A stretch of DNA of 8,641 nucleotides from the NCBI GenBank assembly GCA_903970315.1, contig CAJCIJ010000374.1, positions 1-8,641 on the forward strand, in the 5' to 3' direction. The notes beneath the pieces are model-generated. The model was not told the origin of the DNA and made no database searches. It was given only the letters and a program-made list of their open reading frames with translations. This document shows positions 6,814 through 8,641 of this stretch, piece after piece. Positions within the stretch are counted from its first letter, which is position 1. Every line of letters begins with the position of its first letter. A program made the translations under genes and the position numbers. This stretch comes from Actinomycetota bacterium. Lineage in GTDB: Bacteria; Actinomycetota; Thermoleophilia; Solirubrobacterales; Solirubrobacteraceae.

Positions 6814-7175
6814 GGGGACGACAGGCTTCGACGAGGCCGGTTCGTGGGGGTGGTTGCGAGTCGAGGACCCCGGGCGGCCTCGTAAAATTCCCGGGAAACA
6901 ATAAGTGCGAGCTCTCATGAGCACGCCCTCGCTGCTTAGTTAGAAGCTAAGTAGGAGGTCTCGGCCCCCACTTGCCTGTGGTGGGGAAATCCGGGATCAG
7001 AAAGCAGGCTTACCCGGATCGGAGTGCTCTCGCCGAGCCGGGGACAATTCAGGGAGCTGGTTCCCCTCAACCCGGCCGGCGTGGCTAGCGGGGGACGAGA
7101 TCAGAGCGCCGGCTACGCTCGTAGACGCCACTTTTCATGCGACCTCGGACGTGGGTTCGACTCCCACCGTCTCCA
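6814..7175 (+). ncRNA. ssrA: Transfer-messenger RNA (tmRNA)
   Basis: tmRNA rescues stalled ribosomes by acting first as tRNA-Ala and then as a short message that adds a degradation tag. The 5' end GGGGACG (6814-6820) pairs with CGTCTCC (7168-7174) as a 7-bp acceptor stem containing the G3-U70 type wobble recognised by alanyl-tRNA synthetase; A7175 is the discriminator. The T arm is GTGGG-TTCGACT-CCCAC (7151-7167). CCA is not encoded (TAT follows), so it must be added after transcription. The 5' region has the typical GGCTTCGACGAGG. The tag frame is at 6907-6939. Downstream stems fit the pseudoknots, for example ATCCGGG with CCCGGAT and CCCCAC with GTGGGG. Total length, 362 nt, is normal for one-piece tmRNA. 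Its partner smpB is in the same window. Confidence 0.97.
6907..6939 (+). other. tmRNA proteolysis-tag reading frame, ASSHEHALAA-stop
   Basis: Read from GCG at 6907, the frame encodes Ala-Ser-Ser-His-Glu-His-Ala-Leu-Ala-Ala and stops at TAG 6937-6939. The ALAA end is the ClpXP recognition signal of E. coli-type tags, and ten codons is the usual length. ATAAGT before GCG has T and A at -5 and -4 as in E. coli, which supports the resume codon. A hairpin CTTAG / CTAAG follows at the stop, as in other tmRNAs. Confidence 0.88.
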
Positions 7176-7179
7176 TATT

Positions 7180-7213
7180 CCGCCGGCTCCCAGACTTTCC
7201 TCTGGGGCGGCGG
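7180..7213 (+). terminator. Terminator hairpin of ssrA
   Basis: CCGCCG (7180-7185) pairs with CGGCGG (7208-7213) and CCCAGA (7189-7194) with TCTGGG (7201-7206), making a two-part 12-bp stem with a 6-base loop, 4 bases after the mature tmRNA end. ATTCTGT follows, only a weak U-run. Its position directly after ssrA makes the call likely. Confidence 0.7.
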
Positions 7214-7275
7214 ATTCTGTACCGCTGGGTCGTCAGGGCTTCGCCTTCTCGGCGTATCGCTGTCGGGCAGCCTGT

Positions 7276-7296
7276 CGTGGCACCCCGAGGGCCACG
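7276..7296 (-). terminator. Possible terminator hairpin downstream of DUF2442
   Basis: CGTGGC (7276-7281) and GCCACG (7291-7296) form 6-bp arms with a 9-base loop, about 27 bases beyond the DUF2442 stop on the - strand. There is no T-run on that strand. In the rest of 7214-7322 I see nothing recognisable. Confidence 0.3.
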
Positions 7297-7322
7297 GCCC
7301 GCAGCTGGTGGCGACGGAACGC

Positions 7323-7586
7323 TCAGCGATGCACGGCGTGTGAGGCCGGCTCGAAGTCGCCGTGCAAAACAAGAGGATCGAGATCTGCCCCGTTGGGCCA
7401 GACAACGGTCCCCAGCTCATTGTCCACGCGGGCCTGCGCAAAGAAGCTTGCATCAGCGAGCGCCTCAAAGACGGGGCCATGCAGCTTTCCTGTGAGATCG
7501 ACATCGCGCGAGCTGCCATCGCTGAAGCCCAGCCTCAGCCGGTAGTGTCCCTGCACTTCTGCGGATGTGACCCTTACGAAGTCCAT
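7323..7586 (-). CDS. DUF2442 domain protein, putative antitoxin partner of the upstream DUF4160 gene
   Basis: An 87-residue protein with the DUF2442 pattern: an N-terminal strand pair (YRLRLGFSDGSSRDVDLTGKL, written here only as positions 15-35), GPVFEALAD (37-45), and the signature WPNGADLDP (63-71) near the end. DUF2442 genes are commonly found next to DUF4160 genes and the pair has been proposed as a toxin-antitoxin system; which member is toxic is not visible in the sequence. The ATG (7584-7586) has a good ribosome binding site, TGAGG, 2 bases upstream on the - strand, placed just after the DUF4160 stop. The two genes are 9 bases apart, so they are almost surely one transcript. The extra 14 residues after the WPNGADLD core are not typical of the family as I know it. 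Confidence 0.85.
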   Translation of the reverse strand: MDFVRVTSAEVQGHYRLRLGFSDGSSRDVDLTGKLHGPVFEALADASFFAQARVDNELGTVVWPNGADLDPLVLHGDFEPASHAVHR

Positions 7587-7595
7587 CGCCTCAGT

Positions 7596-7856
7596 CTACG
7601 GCAGCGGGTCGATCGGCTCAGGGGTGCCGCCACTCTTCACGCACTCCCAGGCTGCTTCGAGCTCGCCGCGGTGCAGGTCGGCCCACTCCAGCACGAGTTT
7701 GAGCGCACGAGTCGGCAGCTCACCGACCAGCACCTCATCGCTCTCGATCATGATCACCGCGTGTTGCTCGGCGTATTGGGCATGGAAATGCGGTGGTTCG
7801 TGATCGTAGAAGTACATCGTGATGACGATGCCGTAGAAGAAGCTGATCCTGGGCAC
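7596..7856 (-). CDS. DUF4160 domain protein, putative toxin-antitoxin component
   Basis: An 86-residue protein covering the whole DUF4160 domain. It has the MPxI start followed by FYGIVITMYF, the family's key motif DHEPPHFHAQY (residues 18-28), a strand region around VLVGELP, and the amphipathic end RALKLVLEWADLHRGEL leading to a Trp (W70). The histidine-rich motif suggests metal binding or catalysis, but no biochemical function is established that I can cite. GTG (7854-7856 read on -) is chosen because it gives the family-typical MPRI; the two ATGs 8 and 11 bases upstream are out of frame. CATGAT on the - strand ends 6 bases before the GTG, so the message may be leaderless. It is the first gene of a two-gene unit with DUF2442 and is divergent from the 51-residue gene at 7948. 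Confidence 0.88.
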   Translation of the reverse strand: MPRISFFYGIVITMYFYDHEPPHFHAQYAEQHAVIMIESDEVLVGELPTRALKLVLEWADLHRGELEAAWECVKSGGTPEPIDPLP

Positions 7857-7887
7857 CCAGCCATCATGACCGGCACGTGGGATGGCT

Positions 7888-7904
7888 CGGTGCGATCAGC
7901 ACCG
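7888..7904. promoter_or_regulatory. Inverted repeat in the divergent region, possible operator
   Basis: CGGTGC-GATCA-GCACCG has perfect 6-bp arms around a 5-base centre. It lies in the 91-base gap between the DUF4160 GTG and the GTG of the CLLCKPHK gene, 31 bases from the former and 43 from the latter. Toxin-antitoxin units are usually repressed by their own antitoxin at such repeats, so it is a plausible operator, but this is inferred from position only. Confidence 0.4.
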
Positions 7905-7932
7905 TTCAGCCGAAAACCGGCAGTCGAACGTC

Positions 7933-7947
7933 TACCATCCTGCATCT
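7933..7947 (+). promoter_or_regulatory. Possible -10 box for the CLLCKPHK gene
   Basis: TACCAT (7933-7938) ends 9 bases before GTG 7948. With no purine-rich ribosome binding site before the GTG, transcription starting at about 7945 would give a nearly leaderless message. No good -35 box is present. Confidence 0.35.
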
Positions 7948-8103
7948 GTGGCTAATCACAAGCGAGAGCGCCCCAAGCAGCGTCGCGCCGGCTGCCTGCT
8001 GTGCAAGCCGCACAAGCTGCCGTCGACGAAGAAGGCCGCCCGCAGACGTGAGCGTCGCGACGCAATGCTGCATGAGTCGCGTGCCACGCACAACGCTCCG
8101 TAG
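7948..8103 (+). CDS. Small basic CLLCKPHK-motif protein of unknown function
   Basis: GTG 7948 to TAG 8101 encodes 51 residues, about a third of them Lys or Arg. A basic head (KRERPKQRRAG) leads to CLLCKPHK (Cys16, Cys19, His22), followed by Lys/Arg-rich stretches. Cys-x2-Cys-x2-His could bind zinc, and the strong positive charge suggests nucleic acid contact; both are inference. I recall short bacterial proteins of this size with a C-x-x-CKPHK core as conserved hypotheticals, which supports it being real, but I know no function. The frame is open further upstream to ATG 7882; GTG 7948 is preferred because similarity-type sequence starts there, a -10 box precedes it, and 7882-7947 would overlap the repeat region. 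It is divergent from the DUF4160-DUF2442 pair. Confidence 0.7.
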   Translation: MANHKRERPKQRRAGCLLCKPHKLPSTKKAARRRERRDAMLHESRATHNAP

Positions 8104-8353
8104 TCAGCGCCCCCGCTTCGCACGTAGCGCGATCGACAGGAGCGCCGCGAGCAGCCAGCAGTGCCATCGCCGCTCGTCAAGGGGGAGCGCGGCGCCAGTG
8201 CGCGAAAAAGCAGGGGATGTTGGAGTCCAGCCCCATCCGGCGGGGTGGCCCCAATGATGGGCGTTGGCGCCCGGCCCGCTCCACCGCAACCGCCCGCCAC
8301 CGCGGGCAAAACCCGAACCGCGAGCTGGCTAGCTGCTCCGGGGCCCCTCCGGT
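8104..8353. other. Non-coding gap between the small gene and the secreted-protein gene
   Basis: I see no convincing gene in these 250 bases. A GC hairpin (CGCCG 8168-8172 with CGGCG 8190-8194, extended by CTC/GAG with a 2-base bulge) lies 64 bases after the small gene and could end its transcript, though no T-run follows. On the - strand, GGATG and CATCC (8234-8238 and 8215-8219) with TTTTT (complement of 8205-8209) make a weak terminator-like element for the gene ending at 8354. Open frames here on both strands have no recognisable content. Confidence 0.4.
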
Positions 8354-8641
8354 TCAGTCGATGGCGATCGACTCCCGCTGACGCTTGATCCCGGGGCCGA
8401 GGGTCAGGGTGTAGGTCCCCCTGACGACACGCCGGCGGGGAGTCATCAGCAGCTCGCTCGTGCCGCGGGAGGCGACGGCCGATCCGGTCGCGTAGATCAC
8501 CTTCCCCCGCGAGAGCACCGCCGCGATCGCTGCGCCGGCAGTCGTGAACTTGACCGGGGAGCTCTTCATTTCGGTGGTGCATTTCTGGACGGTTTTCTTG
8601 TGCTTGCCCTTGCCGGTAACGGTCGATTTGCACATGACGAG
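8354..8641 (-). CDS. C-terminal part of a probable secreted/cell-surface protein, unknown function
   Basis: The - strand frame is open from the window edge to TGA at 8354-8356, giving 95 visible residues. ATG 8635 is probably internal, because the frame continues upstream (LV before it) and the segment starts in the middle of a domain. The visible part has a Cys pair 17 residues apart around a Lys-rich turn (CKSTVTGKGKHKKTVQKC), then strand-like stretches AAVLSRGKVIYATGSAV and RRRVVRGTYTLTLGPG, ending ESIAID. This strand, Cys pair and GxYTLT ending is common at the C-termini of extracellular proteins in Solirubrobacterales-type actinobacteria, as far as I recall. No catalytic motif is visible and the signal peptide, if any, is outside the window. 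Confidence 0.65.
   Translation of the reverse strand, partial: LVMCKSTVTGKGKHKKTVQKCTTEMKSSPVKFTTAGAAIAAVLSRGKVIYATGSAVASRGTSELLMTPRRRVVRGTYTLTLGPGIKRQRESIAID

Noticed and set aside
6626..6904. Open frame of 92 codons on the + strand before the tmRNA tag
   Set aside because: It crosses the RNA stem and the mature tmRNA 5' end; composition is that of random GC-rich frames.
6550..6924. Open frame of 124 codons on the - strand over the ssrA 5' region
   Set aside because: It runs antisense to the structured RNA and tmRNA and has no recognisable domain.
7362..7955. Open frame of 197 codons on the + strand opposite the DUF4160/DUF2442 pair
   Set aside because: It is a shadow of two well-recognised genes on the other strand.
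7176..8103. Genomic island inserted at the ssrA 3' end
   Set aside because: No integrase and no second copy of the ssrA 3' sequence (GTGGGTTCGACTCCCAC) is found in the window, so only the location hints at it.
8104..8289. - strand frame ending in a hydrophobic stretch plus RAKRGR, like a sorting signal
   Set aside because: No PEP-CTERM or LPXTG-type motif, no recognisable N-terminal part, and it overlaps likely terminator structures.
1..8641. CRISPR array, insertion sequence or tRNA gene
   Set aside because: No spaced direct repeats, transposase or cloverleaf other than the tRNA-like part of tmRNA was found.

Overview
The window is about 8.6 kb of GC-rich DNA. It looks chromosomal and comes from a high-GC actinobacterium, most likely Thermoleophilia/Solirubrobacterales-like. 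That placement is an inference from base composition, start codons preceded closely by TAnnnT boxes, and the Cys/Lys-rich C-terminal domain of the last gene. It rests on no marker-gene search.

Region 1 (1-1551, + strand) holds the C-terminal part of an RNase R-type exoribonuclease followed by smpB. Region 2 holds two divergent genes: a membrane M50/site-2-type zinc protease (-, 1567-2523), convergent with smpB, and a soluble cytochrome P450 (+, 2634-4073). Region 3 (4160-6451, +) is one long gene for a membrane protein made of two successive copies of a six-helix membrane domain plus a GGEEF diguanylate cyclase domain. Region 4 (6452-7213) encodes no protein but carries RNA genes. The first is a strong candidate for an unrecognised structured RNA of about 125 nt, with its own promoter, a 19-position closing stem and a U-rich 3' end. 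The second is ssrA (tmRNA), 362 nt, with tag ASSHEHALAA. Region 5 (7323-8103) has a DUF4160-DUF2442 gene pair on the - strand, which looks like a toxin-antitoxin module, divergent from a 51-residue basic protein with a CLLCKPHK motif; an inverted repeat lies in the shared promoter region. Region 6 (8104-8641) is non-coding DNA and then the C-terminal end of a probably secreted protein on the - strand.

Three parts of the trans-translation machinery lie within about 7 kb: RNase R (degrades non-stop mRNA), SmpB (tmRNA partner) and tmRNA itself. Two unrelated-looking enzymes and the double cyclase sit between them. The DUF4160/DUF2442 pair and the CLLCKPHK gene form an accessory-type cassette just downstream of ssrA, a site often used by mobile DNA, but I see no integrase or attachment-site repeat.

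The most interesting signals are the structured RNA upstream of ssrA, the duplicated membrane-GGEEF protein with altered inhibitory sites, and the small CLLCKPHK gene facing the toxin-antitoxin-like pair.
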